From Parabacteroides gordonii MS-1 = DSM 23371 (GTDB taxonomy: Bacteria > Bacteroidota > Bacteroidia > Bacteroidales > Tannerellaceae), in assembly GCF_000969825.1 (NCBI RefSeq), contig NZ_KQ033919.1:2097088-2161087 (forward strand): DNA of 64,000 nucleotides, read 5' to 3'. Numbering within the stretch: position 1 is the first letter of the stretch; each line of letters starts with the position of its first letter. A program made the position numbers and the translations under genes. The notes under the pieces were generated by a model. It saw only the letters and a list, made by a program, of their open reading frames with translations. It did no database searches and was not told where the DNA came from. Shown here piece after piece: positions 17,969 through 27,588 of this stretch.

Positions 17969-20900
17969 TTATTTAATCATTTCCCGGTGTATCTGCACGC
18001 CCTGATGGTTATTATCCATCCCGGCAGCGGCATTGAAATAGGTCATAGCCTTTTCATTATTCCCCAATCCCAGATGTCCGAGTGCCATCAGATAGTTGCA
18101 ATGGATACGGTTCTTCTTGTTCATATCATCTTCCCATATCTGCAAGTCGGGCAAAGAAACGGCAAAGTAGTCCATCTTAAAGACATCATACAAATGCTTC
18201 TCTCCGTAAGAGATCAGGTTATTGAAACGGCCGCGGGCCTCCTCCTCACGTCCCAGTTTGCGCAAGGCCAATCCCTGATAGAATATCTTATCCGGCTTCT
18301 GGTCATTGTAATACATGGCGGCAGCCGGCTGGCTGTTTCCTACGCTGGCTTCAAGGAAGAGAGTTTCGGCTTCTGCCTTCTTACCCAGACCTTGCAGTGC
18401 ACAGGCCTTATAATAATTGAAGTCGTTCTCCTGGGCACCGTACAGTTTTCCTTCTCCGAGGTTATGCGGATAGACGAAACATTCTTCAATCAGGGATAAT
18501 GCTTCCGTATATTTTTCTTCAGCCAATAGTTTCTTAACCAGTTCGACACGTGCCAGTTGATATTGTGCCGGCACCTTTCCTTCTCCCCCTTCCCACGGAT
18601 GGAACTTACGGGCATCGATCATGCGGATCGCTTCTTCATAACGACCGAGCTGATTCAACAAGGTCAGGTATTCCAGATACAGGTCGTCGCGACCAAAGGC
18701 TATATCCTTATATTTGTCCAGGAACGCCAACCGTTCGGCATGCGGACGATTCAACCGCTTATATAATTGATCGAGCTCCATCAGGATGCGGGCGTCGGTT
18801 GTATCCAGGGCGAAAGCTTTCTCCAGTAATGTTACGGCTTCCTCCTGTCTGTCCAGCTTGTTAAAGTAAGCCAGCGACAGGTTACGCAATACGGTCGGGA
18901 AGGTATCATCCTGTTTCATGGAAGTCTCCCAGGCTGCAATTGCTTCCGGGTACTGGCGTTTATCGTACCATAAGTTACCCAGGTAATAGAGTGCCTTCGG
19001 TGTTTCAGCGGCAAAATCGATCACCGCCTGAAGAGCAAGGATAGCTTCCAGCACATTGGGGAAACAACAATCCGGAATCTGTTGCTCTGCCTCATGGATA
19101 GCGGCCAATGCCTCTTCCTTCCGATCCAGACGGATCAGGAACCAGGATTTGTAATAATGCAGCATTGTCTGGCCCGATACATTCAGGCGGATCGCCTTGT
19201 CAGCTACTGCCAGTGCTTCTTCCCAACAACCGGCCGAAGCATAGTCGAGTGCCAGTTCTTCATAATTATGGGCTTCCGGACGCATCAGGGAGACCAAAGC
19301 CTGCCAGTCGGCATCACTACCGGTGAGCAGGAACTTCTCAAAACCGCAACCGAAGTTGAAACGGTCGATACGAAGCGATTCCTCAATTAGTGACAGGGCT
19401 TCCTCTTTTCTTCCCAGGTGGCGAAGGATAGCGGCTTTCAAATGACGTCCGCGCAGGTTATGCCAGTTGCGGAGCAAAGATTTGTCGATTTCATCGAGTG
19501 CTTCTTCCCAATCACCACGGGCGGCGGATAACTGTGCCAGCGAATAATATCCGGCATCCTGCCAGGCTGCGTTCCAGCAAGCCTTGTAGAAAGAGTCGTA
19601 AGCTTCTTCCGTCTTGCCCTGGTATTTCAGAGAAAGGCCGAGGTTATACAACGGTTCGCCGTCATAAGGGTTCGGGTTCCGTTCCGTCAAAGTCTTTACT
19701 GCCTGGCGCAGATAAGGTTCAGCCTTGGCGAACTGTCCTTTACGGATCAGCCACAAGCCCATCGCATTATTGTTGCGGACATCGGTTGGGTCACGGCGGA
19801 TAGCTTCCGCGTAATAATCAGTGGCCGAATAAGTGGCATGGCGATATTGTTCCAGGTGCAAACCTGTCAGGTACAATTGTTCCGTGGTACGGACATCTGC
19901 CGGATCGAGCGCTGCTTTGGCCGGTTCGGGCACTTCCTTGATCACATCGGGCTCCGGCTCCCAGGCAAGCATCTGCTTTCCTTTGGCATTGGAGATACAC
20001 ACTTTTACATCTGTGAGGCTGTCGATAGGGACAAACGCTTCGAAGATGTTTTCGGGGGTGATGTCGCCAGTCATATCCAGGCAGATCTCGCCGGATTTCT
20101 CCACTACGATATGCAAGTCCTTCTGTACGGAAGTAGCAAATATTTTTAGCAAGGCCCCCTTTCCATCGGGTTCGATATTCATCAAAAGCTCGGAAGAAGC
20201 ATTCTTCACCACACCCAGTTCGCGGTAAGGCATGAAGTATTGGGTAAAGGTTTTCTCTTCGTAAGGCTGTAACCAGGTGAAGTCGGGCTGATTGTCGGTA
20301 TAGACACCGGTCATGAGCTCGATATACGGGCCGTCCGAGTCTGTCAGGTTACGATCCCAGGCCTGGCCGAAGTCGCCATTTCCCCAAGTCCATTGCTTCT
20401 TACCCGGTGAGATATGATGGTTCGCCACGTGTAATACACCGGCACGGGTGTCATTCTCATAACCGCCCACAAAGTTGTAATCGGAACGGATCGCCATATA
20501 GGAAGTAGGTACCGGGATATTCTTGTAACGGGAGATATCCACACCCGCCGAATAATCCATCTTATAATATGTGCCTGTTGCAATCGGATAACGGGACACA
20601 TCGCGTTTGCCATGATCGAACACCGCATTTACGTCAGCAGGGAATACCGATTGATAGGCATCGTTCACAGCCACCGCCGGATTCGCCCACCAAAGGAACG
20701 TCTGGGGCATCGGAGTCGGATTATACAGTTTACCCTGTATCTCGAGCACGGCACGGCCCGGACGCAACGTAAAACCGGCCATTCCTTTCTGGTGGAACAT
20801 ACGTTCGCGTTCGCTCACCCAGACAATGGCACTGCCGTCGGCACAACGTTCGATTGTAAAGTCGATCGGAAGGAACGTACTCGGACGGTGATGCTGCGGC

Positions 20901-21259
20901 CAGTTAAACTCGATACCACCGGAGATCCACGGCCCGGTCAGACCGACCAAAGCGGGTTTGATAACATGGTTATAGTAGATGAAATGGCGTTTTTTGATCT
21001 TATCGTACGCCATCTGTACACGTCCGCCCAGCTCGGGCAGGATCATTACCTTTATATATTCGTTTTCCATCCATACGGCATGGTAACTCTTATCTTCGCA
21101 GGTATCTTCTATCTTTTCCACTACCGGATAAGGATAAACCACCCCGCTGCTTCCCTGGTAGACACGCTTCTCCAGGAACATCGGATTCTTTTCGGCTTTG
21201 CCAATACCGTAGGTAGGAAGAAGGATATCTTCTTCCCAAACTTTCACATTTTCAGTCAT
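17969..21259 (-). CDS. DUF5107 domain protein with TPR repeats
   Basis: A 1096-residue protein without a signal peptide, so cytoplasmic. The N-terminal 400 residues match the DUF5107 family by pattern: YHAVWMENEYIKVMILPELGGRV, then GGIEFNWPQHHRPSTFLP, which resembles the mutarotase-like beta-sandwich of sugar-binding proteins. Residues from about 470 to the end form many TPR-like helical pairs (for example AMGLWLIRKGQFAKAEPYLRQA and YNLGLSLKYQGKTEEAY). DUF5107-TPR proteins often sit beside glycosidase genes; their reaction is not established here. Gaps of 11 and 10 bases tie it to the GH2 and porter genes. Confidence 0.8.
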   Translation of the reverse strand: MTENVKVWEEDILLPTYGIGKAEKNPMFLEKRVYQGSSGVVYPYPVVEKIEDTCEDKSYHAVWMENEYIKVMILPELGGRVQMAYDKIKKRHFIYYNHVIKPALVGLTGPWISGGIEFNWPQHHRPSTFLPIDFTIERCADGSAIVWVSERERMFHQKGMAGFTLRPGRAVLEIQGKLYNPTPMPQTFLWWANPAVAVNDAYQSVFPADVNAVFDHGKRDVSRYPIATGTYYKMDYSAGVDISRYKNIPVPTSYMAIRSDYNFVGGYENDTRAGVLHVANHHISPGKKQWTWGNGDFGQAWDRNLTDSDGPYIELMTGVYTDNQPDFTWLQPYEEKTFTQYFMPYRELGVVKNASSELLMNIEPDGKGALLKIFATSVQKDLHIVVEKSGEICLDMTGDITPENIFEAFVPIDSLTDVKVCISNAKGKQMLAWEPEPDVIKEVPEPAKAALDPADVRTTEQLYLTGLHLEQYRHATYSATDYYAEAIRRDPTDVRNNNAMGLWLIRKGQFAKAEPYLRQAVKTLTERNPNPYDGEPLYNLGLSLKYQGKTEEAYDSFYKACWNAAWQDAGYYSLAQLSAARGDWEEALDEIDKSLLRNWHNLRGRHLKAAILRHLGRKEEALSLIEESLRIDRFNFGCGFEKFLLTGSDADWQALVSLMRPEAHNYEELALDYASAGCWEEALAVADKAIRLNVSGQTMLHYYKSWFLIRLDRKEEALAAIHEAEQQIPDCCFPNVLEAILALQAVIDFAAETPKALYYLGNLWYDKRQYPEAIAAWETSMKQDDTFPTVLRNLSLAYFNKLDRQEEAVTLLEKAFALDTTDARILMELDQLYKRLNRPHAERLAFLDKYKDIAFGRDDLYLEYLTLLNQLGRYEEAIRMIDARKFHPWEGGEGKVPAQYQLARVELVKKLLAEEKYTEALSLIEECFVYPHNLGEGKLYGAQENDFNYYKACALQGLGKKAEAETLFLEASVGNSQPAAAMYYNDQKPDKIFYQGLALRKLGREEEARGRFNNLISYGEKHLYDVFKMDYFAVSLPDLQIWEDDMNKKNRIHCNYLMALGHLGLGNNEKAMTYFNAAAGMDNNHQGVQIHREMIK

Positions 21260-21269
21260 TTCAGTATAT

Positions 21270-22643
21270 TTATTTTGTTAATTCTTTTTCCAGTTCTTCC
21301 AGAGTCTTACCTTTTGTTTCAGGGAGTTTGGCACGGATAAAGAAAAATCCGGACAGACAGATAATACCATACAGCCAGAAGGTACCCGAAGCACCTACCG
21401 CTTCATTCAATATCGGGAACGTATAGGTCAGCACGAAGCAGGCCACCCAGAGGAAGAAAGTCGAGATCGCCATCGCCATTCCGCGTATCCGCACCGGGAA
21501 TATCTCGGAAAGCACGACCCATACGACCGGGGCCAGCGACATGGCATAGCAGGCAATGGCCATCACCACCAGCAGCAACATCGGCCAACCGCTTATCCCG
21601 AAGAAATAGCAGGTACCCAGAATAACATATATGATCGCCAGTCCGGCCGAGCCGACAAACATCAGGCTTCGTCTGCCCCATTTATCCACAGTATAGATGG
21701 CAACGAAAGTAAAGATCACATTCGTGACACCCGTCACCACGATATTCATCAGGACATCGGATACGGCATAACCGGCTTCCGAAAAGATCTCGTGTGCATA
21801 ATTAAAGATCACATTGATACCGCACCATTGCTGGAAGATGGCCAGCACGATCCCGATAATCAGCACATTCCGTACTCCCGGCTGAAGCAAGGCGCTCCAG
21901 TTGACTTTCTCTTCCTGCTTACCCGTCAGTTGTGCCAGTTCGTTCAATGTCTGGTCGGCATATTGGTCGCCGCCGATACGTATCAATATGTTCCTGGCTT
22001 GGGTCGTCTTCTGAACCGTTGCCAGCCAGCGGGGACTCTCCGGTATAATAAAAGAAAGCACGAAGAATAATCCGGCCGGAACCAGTTCCGCCCAGAACAT
22101 CCACCGCCAAGCCCATTCCACACTTTCGGCACTCAGCACTTCACTTCCTTTGGTAAAGTACTCTCCGATCTGCCAGTTAGCCAACTGCGCCATCAGGATA
22201 CCCAGCACAATAGTAAGCTGATTCAGCGAAACGAACTTTCCGCGAACCGATGCCGGAGCCACTTCCGCAATATATACAGGAGAAATATTCGATGCAATCC
22301 CGATGCCGAAACCGCCAAGAATACGATAGATTATAAACCAGGTGAAACTATCGACCGCCCCGGTTCCGTAGGCCGACCATACAAAAAGGAAAGAAGCGAT
22401 GATCAGCATCTTTTTACGTCCGTACTTATCGCTCCATTCGCCGGACAATAAAGCACCTGCCAGACAACCGATCAGTGCACTACTCATCGCCCACCCGCGG
22501 AGAGCGGCAGAACCTTCCAGGCCGAAAAACGGTTCATAGAATATTTTAGCGCCACCGATCACCACCCAGTCGTAACCGAATAGCAATCCTCCCATAGCTG
22601 AGACCAGACAGATAAGTAATAAGTAAGCAGTTGTACGCTTCAT
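21270..22643 (-). CDS. Sugar porter family MFS transporter
   Basis: A 457-residue inner-membrane symporter of the sugar porter group, with about twelve hydrophobic segments. Signatures: SDKYGRKKM in the first cytoplasmic loop, GGFGIGIASNISPVYIAEVAP, PESPRWL, the repeat loop DKWGRRSLM and the terminal PETKGKTLEELE. It resembles xylose/galactose:proton symporters. The frame opens at 22670, but a promoter-like TTTCTTTG box overlaps that point (22668-22675), and the ATG at 22643 starts the usual family N-terminus. It is the first gene of the five-gene galactoside operon and would import released monosaccharide from the periplasm. Confidence 0.92.
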   Translation of the reverse strand: MKRTTAYLLLICLVSAMGGLLFGYDWVVIGGAKIFYEPFFGLEGSAALRGWAMSSALIGCLAGALLSGEWSDKYGRKKMLIIASFLFVWSAYGTGAVDSFTWFIIYRILGGFGIGIASNISPVYIAEVAPASVRGKFVSLNQLTIVLGILMAQLANWQIGEYFTKGSEVLSAESVEWAWRWMFWAELVPAGLFFVLSFIIPESPRWLATVQKTTQARNILIRIGGDQYADQTLNELAQLTGKQEEKVNWSALLQPGVRNVLIIGIVLAIFQQWCGINVIFNYAHEIFSEAGYAVSDVLMNIVVTGVTNVIFTFVAIYTVDKWGRRSLMFVGSAGLAIIYVILGTCYFFGISGWPMLLLVVMAIACYAMSLAPVVWVVLSEIFPVRIRGMAMAISTFFLWVACFVLTYTFPILNEAVGASGTFWLYGIICLSGFFFIRAKLPETKGKTLEELEKELTK

Positions 22644-22783
22644 GGTAGTAGTATTAAAGTTATGGTGCAAAGAAACAGTCTTTCAGGAAACTACAAAATA
22701 GATAAAACCGACTTGAAGATGGATTATCTTACGATTTTCCTCTCCAGGCCGGTACCAAAATGAGCGTCTTTGTTTCTAGCCGA

Positions 22784-23143
22784 TCACTCCATTTTCTTAA
22801 AGCTTATTCCTATCGGCGATCCGTCCACAGTTACGTCAGCTTCCAGCTTTCCGGCCTTCTGCTTGAATGAGATGTTCACATCACTGCCTTCGATATTCAG
22901 GTCGCATTTGTAAGTATCCCCCGCTTGCTCTATCTGATCGATGGTGATCTTATTATAACTAATACTAAGGATCACGTTCAGTTTACCCTCTTTCGTCTGG
23001 AATTCGATATTCCCTGTTTCATATCCGTAAGGAACATCTGTGGCGCTAAACTCCCATTTACCGGATAAACCGTCTGTTTTGTCCTGTGCCGACACGGTCA
23101 GCGAGAATAACATACAAAATAAAATACATACGATCTGTTTCAT
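22784..23143 (-). CDS. Small exported protein of unknown function
   Basis: A 119-residue protein with a clear signal peptide (MKQIVCILFCMLFSLTVSAQ) and a mature part of about 100 residues made of alternating polar and hydrophobic stretches, consistent with an all-beta fold (GKWEFSATDVPYGYETGNIEF). Such small lipocalin- or OmpA-like periplasmic proteins are common in Bacteroidales and I do not recognise the family. It has its own promoter box at 23192-23199 and is separated from the galactoside operon by 140 bases. Confidence 0.7.
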   Translation of the reverse strand: MKQIVCILFCMLFSLTVSAQDKTDGLSGKWEFSATDVPYGYETGNIEFQTKEGKLNVILSISYNKITIDQIEQAGDTYKCDLNIEGSDVNISFKQKAGKLEADVTVDGSPIGISFKKME

Positions 23144-23191
23144 AACAATTCACTTTTTAATGATTACTAATCTTGTTGAACTCAACAGCGG

Positions 23192-23199
23192 CAAAGATA
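23192..23199 (-). promoter_or_regulatory. -7 promoter box of the small exported protein gene
   Basis: Minus-strand TATCTTTG matches TAnnTTTG, 49 bases upstream of the ATG at 23143. A short inverted repeat, GTTGA-AC-TCAAC at 23175-23186, covers the expected transcription start and could be an operator. Confidence 0.55.
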
Positions 23200-23277
23200 G
23201 AGGCCTTTTCCTGCAATGAAGAGGTTTTCGGGGTAAACAGCACCATTCCGGGACGAATGGGCAAAGGGGCAAACAGG

Positions 23278-24126
23278 CTATATCTCCAGCGCCTCCTTCA
23301 CCAGTTCGACATACCCCCGGGAGACCGGAACAGTACGCTCCATCCCGCTGATCTCTATCTCATAGGTACGCCCTGACTTCCGCAGATAATGTATGGCTTC
23401 CCTGTTCACCAGATAGGAACGGTGGCAACGAAGGCTACCCAAAGGTGCCAGCATTTCCTCCATATTCTTCAATGAGTTCCTGATCAGCTCCCTGACGATC
23501 CGCTGTTCCTTTCTGAAATAAACCAGCACATAGTTGTCGGCCGATTCAATATACAGCAGGTCGTCCGGCTTGAGAGAAAGACGTAATTGGCCGTTTTCAT
23601 CGGTAATATTGATCCTTTCCGGCAAAACCGGCTCTTCTTTGAACGACTCGGCTTTCTGCAAAGAAGCCTTCTGTTCCCTCCTCAGCTTCAGCAAAGCCAG
23701 CAGGTTGAGCCCGACCAGATAATATAGGAACAGGATGGGTATAACCATCCGGGCTGTCTGGAACAGATTCGTTATCCAGGGATTATCCGGACTACGGTAT
23801 AAGATCCCCAAAGAGACGATCAGAAAGAGCGCATCCAAGAGGTATCCCAGAAGAAGATGAAGCATTATCATCGGTTGCTTTCTCCAAAGAAAAGCCTGCA
23901 ACAACTGTGAAAACAGGATGGCCAGGCATCCGATAGCCAGTAAGCCGACTAAAGCGAACGACCGGAAAGGAGACAGGTATCCGATCCAGGAGATTATATT
24001 GAACGGAGAGAAGAGATAGAGAAAAAAGGTACAGAATATCCCCATGCCGATAGCAAAAAGCATCCGCATCCGCAAAGACTCCAACAAGTCGAATGGTTTA
24101 TTCAATAGTCGTATAACCGGCTTCAT
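23278..24126 (-). CDS. Membrane-bound LytTR-family transcription regulator
   Basis: A 282-residue protein. The N-terminal 150 residues contain four hydrophobic segments (about 22-42, 52-75, 85-106 and 125-150). The C-terminal 100 residues form a LytTR DNA-binding domain: LRLSLKPDDLLYIESADNYVLVYF, then LGSLRCHRSYLVNRE and VPVSRGYVELVKEAL. No receiver domain is present, so it resembles stand-alone membrane LytTR regulators rather than two-component partners. It is divergent from the AraC gene and shares a 69-base intergenic region with it. Targets unknown. Confidence 0.85.
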   Translation of the reverse strand: MKPVIRLLNKPFDLLESLRMRMLFAIGMGIFCTFFLYLFSPFNIISWIGYLSPFRSFALVGLLAIGCLAILFSQLLQAFLWRKQPMIMLHLLLGYLLDALFLIVSLGILYRSPDNPWITNLFQTARMVIPILFLYYLVGLNLLALLKLRREQKASLQKAESFKEEPVLPERINITDENGQLRLSLKPDDLLYIESADNYVLVYFRKEQRIVRELIRNSLKNMEEMLAPLGSLRCHRSYLVNREAIHYLRKSGRTYEIEISGMERTVPVSRGYVELVKEALEI

Positions 24127-24164
24127 TCTTCTCTTTTATTAATCGGGGATAAAGATAAATAATA

Positions 24165-24172
24165 TATCTTTG
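24165..24172 (+). promoter_or_regulatory. -7 promoter box of the AraC regulator gene
   Basis: TATCTTTG matches TAnnTTTG, 23 bases before the ATG at 24196. Confidence 0.6.
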
Positions 24173-24195
24173 CACACATCTATAAATCCGGTACC

Positions 24196-25083
24196 ATGAT
24201 CAAACGAAAAGACGGTTTTAGCGGCGAACGCGCGCTTGTACTTCCCCAATCGGTCGTACAGGAGATGGAGAAAGATGCGCTTTCATCGATCCTTCACATT
24301 ACAGACATCGGCTATTATCCAAAGGCGTTGCATCATTTTCGCGAACGCCTGGAGCCGGTCAGCCAGTTCGTTTTCATCTATTGCATAGAAGGTGCCGGAT
24401 GGTTCCGCATCGGTGATCAGGAATTTACGGTTACGGCCAACCAGTATTTCATCCTCCCGGCCGGCGTGCCCCATGCTTACGGTTCCGACGAAACGAATCC
24501 CTGGACGATCTACTGGATCCATTTCAAAGGGAAGCTGGCTTCTTATTTTGCAGGACAGGCTGCCCGCCCGGTCGAGATAAAGCCGAGCGTGCAGTCCCGG
24601 ATCAGCAACCGCAACGATCTTTTTGAAGAGATATTCCGCACGCTGGAAATGGGTTACAGCCACGAAAACCTGTTGTATGCCTGTTCCGCTTTCCACTATT
24701 ACCTGGGTTCTTTACGTTACCTGCAACAATACCGCGAAGCCGCCCGCAGCGAATCCGACAAAAACGACATCGTAACGGCCGCCATCCACTTCATGAAAGA
24801 GAACCTGGAGAAACGGCTCACACTGGCCGACCTGGCAACCCATACCGGCTATTCCCCCTCCCACTTTTCCGTGCTGTTCAGCAAACGCACCGGCTATGCC
24901 CCGCTCACCTACTTCAACCAACTGAAGATACAGCAGGCCTGCCAGCTGCTGGACTTCACCGATATGAAAGTAAACCAGATCTGCTTTAAGATAGGAATCG
25001 AAGACACCTACTACTTCTCCCGCCTGTTCAGCAAGGTGATGGGGATGTCACCGAGGGAGTATAAGAAGCAGAAGAAAGGGTGA
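24196..25083 (+). CDS. AraC-family regulator with cupin sensor domain
   Basis: A 295-residue transcription factor. The N-terminal half is an AraC-type cupin: FIYCIEGAGWFRIGDQEF and NQYFILPAGVPHAYG. The C-terminal 100 residues carry two helix-turn-helix units: KRLTLADLATHTGYSPSHFS and KVNQICFKIGIEDTYYFSRL, ending in the family signature MGMSPREYKK. It probably binds a sugar and activates a nearby catabolic operon; the galactoside operon (start 22643) is the closest candidate, which is inference. It converges on the esterase gene with a 14-base gap. Confidence 0.9.
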   Translation: MIKRKDGFSGERALVLPQSVVQEMEKDALSSILHITDIGYYPKALHHFRERLEPVSQFVFIYCIEGAGWFRIGDQEFTVTANQYFILPAGVPHAYGSDETNPWTIYWIHFKGKLASYFAGQAARPVEIKPSVQSRISNRNDLFEEIFRTLEMGYSHENLLYACSAFHYYLGSLRYLQQYREAARSESDKNDIVTAAIHFMKENLEKRLTLADLATHTGYSPSHFSVLFSKRTGYAPLTYFNQLKIQQACQLLDFTDMKVNQICFKIGIEDTYYFSRLFSKVMGMSPREYKKQKKG

Positions 25084-25097
25084 AATACTCCCCCTCC

Positions 25098-25961
25098 TTA
25101 TTTCAACTTTTGATAAATAGCATCTGCAAACCGTTCACCCAATGTCAGGATACCATAGGTACCTAAATGTACATCATCCTTGGGCATAGGTGTTTGATAA
25201 TCATTGCACCTCATTTGTAAGTCATCCGCAGAAACTAACAAGGCATTCTTTACCGACAGTTCGGAGCCTGAATTTTCGGCAATTGCCGCCTGAGCCTCCT
25301 TCACCAACTCACGACCAGTAAAACGCAGAGCAGCCAAAGGCATAACCGTTCCGTAGACAAATAACATCTCTTTACAGCCGAACTCTTCCCGTACCTGTTC
25401 TATAAAATTCTTCAGATTCGGGCCATACCGACGGGATTGATCCATACCGGCGATATCACGGGCATCCGCTTCTCCCTGTTGCCAGACCATCGCCCTGATA
25501 ATGGGACGATATCCCTGCTTCTTCAGATCAACAAGTGCATTCTTTACCGTCTCGACAAACTTTACATATTCTTCTCCTCGGATATCTCCCGAACGATTAC
25601 CCGGATTCCATTGTTTATACAGATTAGAACCGGACAAAGCATGTTTTATCAATGCGATACGACGTTCGGGATATAAAAATTGCAACTTTGTACCCAGACT
25701 CAGCTCCACACCGAACTTGTCTTTTGTTTCAGATGCCTGGCACAAAGCCGTCCACTGTCCACCGCCTTCCCCCTGATTGAGAAAACGGGAATAATAGAAC
25801 CGAACCGTTGTATCCACCTTAAAAGTAGCCGGAATATTCCTGACGTATCCTTGCCCCGTTGCATTCGACTGCCCACCGATTAAAAAAACATCTACCTCTT
25901 GGGCGGAAAGAGACAAGACCACTGCCCAAACAGACAAAAAGAATAAAACGAACCTTCTCAT
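25098..25961 (-). CDS. SGNH/CE6-type carbohydrate acetylesterase, secreted
   Basis: A 287-residue SGNH-fold esterase with a signal peptide (MRRFVLFFLSVWAVVLSLSA). Block I is FLIGGQSNATGQG with the catalytic Ser; a middle block reads AMVWQQGEADARD; the C-terminal block PKDDVHLGTYG carries the Asp and His. This pattern fits the sialate O-acetylesterase/acetylxylan esterase group (SASA domain). In this locus removal of O-acetyl groups from mucin sugars such as sialic acid is plausible. The upstream TTG at 25979 would overlap the sulfatase gene; the ATG at 25961 is preferred. It is the last gene of PUL A. Confidence 0.85.
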   Translation of the reverse strand: MRRFVLFFLSVWAVVLSLSAQEVDVFLIGGQSNATGQGYVRNIPATFKVDTTVRFYYSRFLNQGEGGGQWTALCQASETKDKFGVELSLGTKLQFLYPERRIALIKHALSGSNLYKQWNPGNRSGDIRGEEYVKFVETVKNALVDLKKQGYRPIIRAMVWQQGEADARDIAGMDQSRRYGPNLKNFIEQVREEFGCKEMLFVYGTVMPLAALRFTGRELVKEAQAAIAENSGSELSVKNALLVSADDLQMRCNDYQTPMPKDDVHLGTYGILTLGERFADAIYQKLK

Positions 25962-25971
25962 AACTCTCGTC

Positions 25972-27567
25972 TTAATCAATTACTTTACTATCCCACCACG
26001 TCTTATTCGGTTCAAAGCCCGGAGAAAGTTGCTGCTTGCGTTCTTTTTCCAACCTCAACAAGTTATCGGTCTGCACTCTCTTTTTATAAGCGGCTTCTTT
26101 GACCGGATCATATTGAGAGTCAGGTGTCGGATATTTGGCTCCGGCTTCTGTCAGCCATACGGATAACTTCTGACTCAAAAACTCCACTTTATCCGGATAT
26201 TGGGCATTCAACGGTTCCGATTCCGTTTCATCTATCTTCAGATTATACAATTCGTTTCTCCCGTCTTCATAATAATGAATCAGTTTCCAATCACCGTCAC
26301 GAATTACGGAAGAGGGTTCACCACCTTGATTCCCGTAATGAGGATAATGCCAATACAGTGCCCTCGACGGAAGTTCTGAACCTTCCAATACAGGTATCAG
26401 ACTCCGCCCATCGACATGTTGCTCCGGCAATAACGGCAAACCTGCATACTCAAGGATAGTCGGATAAAAGTCTGTACCGATTACAGGAACATCCGTCGTC
26501 GTTCCATGAAGCGGACAGTCCGGATCCTGAATAATAAACGGGACACGCAAACCGCCTTCCCACTGACGGCCTTTTCCACCACGCAACGGCAAGCACGATG
26601 TCGAATAATTATCACCGGAAGACACACCACCATTGTCACCGGTGAAAATAATCAATGTATTTTCCATCAGTCCCAATTCTTCCAATTTATCCAATACCAC
26701 GCCTACCGCGTCATCCATTTGTTTGATCAGACCGGCATAGATTGGATTATCCTGTTTCTGACGAACCGGTAATGTGCGGTCTACCTTAAAACCTTCCGGA
26801 GCTATCCCCATCGAGTCGGCTTTATTCCGAAAGTAATTCCAGTTTTCTTCCGTAGTCTGGATAGGACCGTGCACGGCATAAAAAGACAAATAAGCGAAGA
26901 AAGGCTGCTTTTTGTTTTTCTTCGTTTGTTCTCCTATAAATTTAGATGTTTCTTGTGCCAACCGCATGGAAAGATTTTCACCTTTCGGACCATCCGGCAA
27001 TTTAGGATTCTTATAAGGAGAGAAGTAACCTCCGACAGGACTACCGGCTTCGAAACCACCTATATTGATTTCAAAGCCATGATCTTCCGGAGTAGATCCT
27101 TCCCCTCCGATATGCCACTTGCCTGCCATAAAGGTTTTATAACCATGTTGTTTTAATGTTTCCGGCAATGTCTGTTCTTCCTGGGACATTTTCCAGGCAT
27201 ACTCAGCCGGAAGCAGTTTGGAATGGCGACCCATTTTACGCCATGCCTCTCCCGAAGCTTCTCCGATCCAGTTGGTGATACCGTGGCGGGCTGGCGATTT
27301 ACCGGTCATGATACTGGCACGTGACGGACTGGACACCTGGCAGGCAGCATAGCCCTGGGTAAACATCACTCCCTGCCGGGCAATCCGGTCGATATTCGGG
27401 GTTTCGTAAAACCGACTGCCCCCACAGGAGGTATCATTCCAACCGTAATCGTCTACAAGAATAAACAAGACATTACGAGGTTTCTCTTTGGCTTGCATAA
27501 CAGATGCCGACAGAAGCCCTGCACCTGTACAACATAAAACGAATAAATTGTTTTTCATGACATTCAT
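25972..27567 (-). CDS. S1-family sulfatase, serine type
   Basis: A 531-residue exported sulfatase. The formylglycine motif is SSPSRASIMTG, with Ser79 as the residue to be oxidised. Metal ligands appear as the Asp pair in LVDDYGWND and in FTGDNGGVS. The substrate-binding region around ACQVSS and HGITNWIG resembles arylsulfatase-A-like enzymes acting on glycans; the sulfated sugar cannot be assigned. The frame begins with TTG at 27579; ATG codons at 27567 and 27558 both give a signal peptide, and the first is used here. It sits between the GH29 and esterase genes of PUL A. Confidence 0.88.
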   Translation of the reverse strand: MNVMKNNLFVLCCTGAGLLSASVMQAKEKPRNVLFILVDDYGWNDTSCGGSRFYETPNIDRIARQGVMFTQGYAACQVSSPSRASIMTGKSPARHGITNWIGEASGEAWRKMGRHSKLLPAEYAWKMSQEEQTLPETLKQHGYKTFMAGKWHIGGEGSTPEDHGFEINIGGFEAGSPVGGYFSPYKNPKLPDGPKGENLSMRLAQETSKFIGEQTKKNKKQPFFAYLSFYAVHGPIQTTEENWNYFRNKADSMGIAPEGFKVDRTLPVRQKQDNPIYAGLIKQMDDAVGVVLDKLEELGLMENTLIIFTGDNGGVSSGDNYSTSCLPLRGGKGRQWEGGLRVPFIIQDPDCPLHGTTTDVPVIGTDFYPTILEYAGLPLLPEQHVDGRSLIPVLEGSELPSRALYWHYPHYGNQGGEPSSVIRDGDWKLIHYYEDGRNELYNLKIDETESEPLNAQYPDKVEFLSQKLSVWLTEAGAKYPTPDSQYDPVKEAAYKKRVQTDNLLRLEKERKQQLSPGFEPNKTWWDSKVID

Positions 27568-27588
27568 TATATTTTTCAAAGTAAGACG

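Noticed and set aside
20612-21340. 242-codon plus-strand open frame opposite the DUF5107 gene
   Set aside because: Antisense shadow; composition and lack of motifs do not support a protein.
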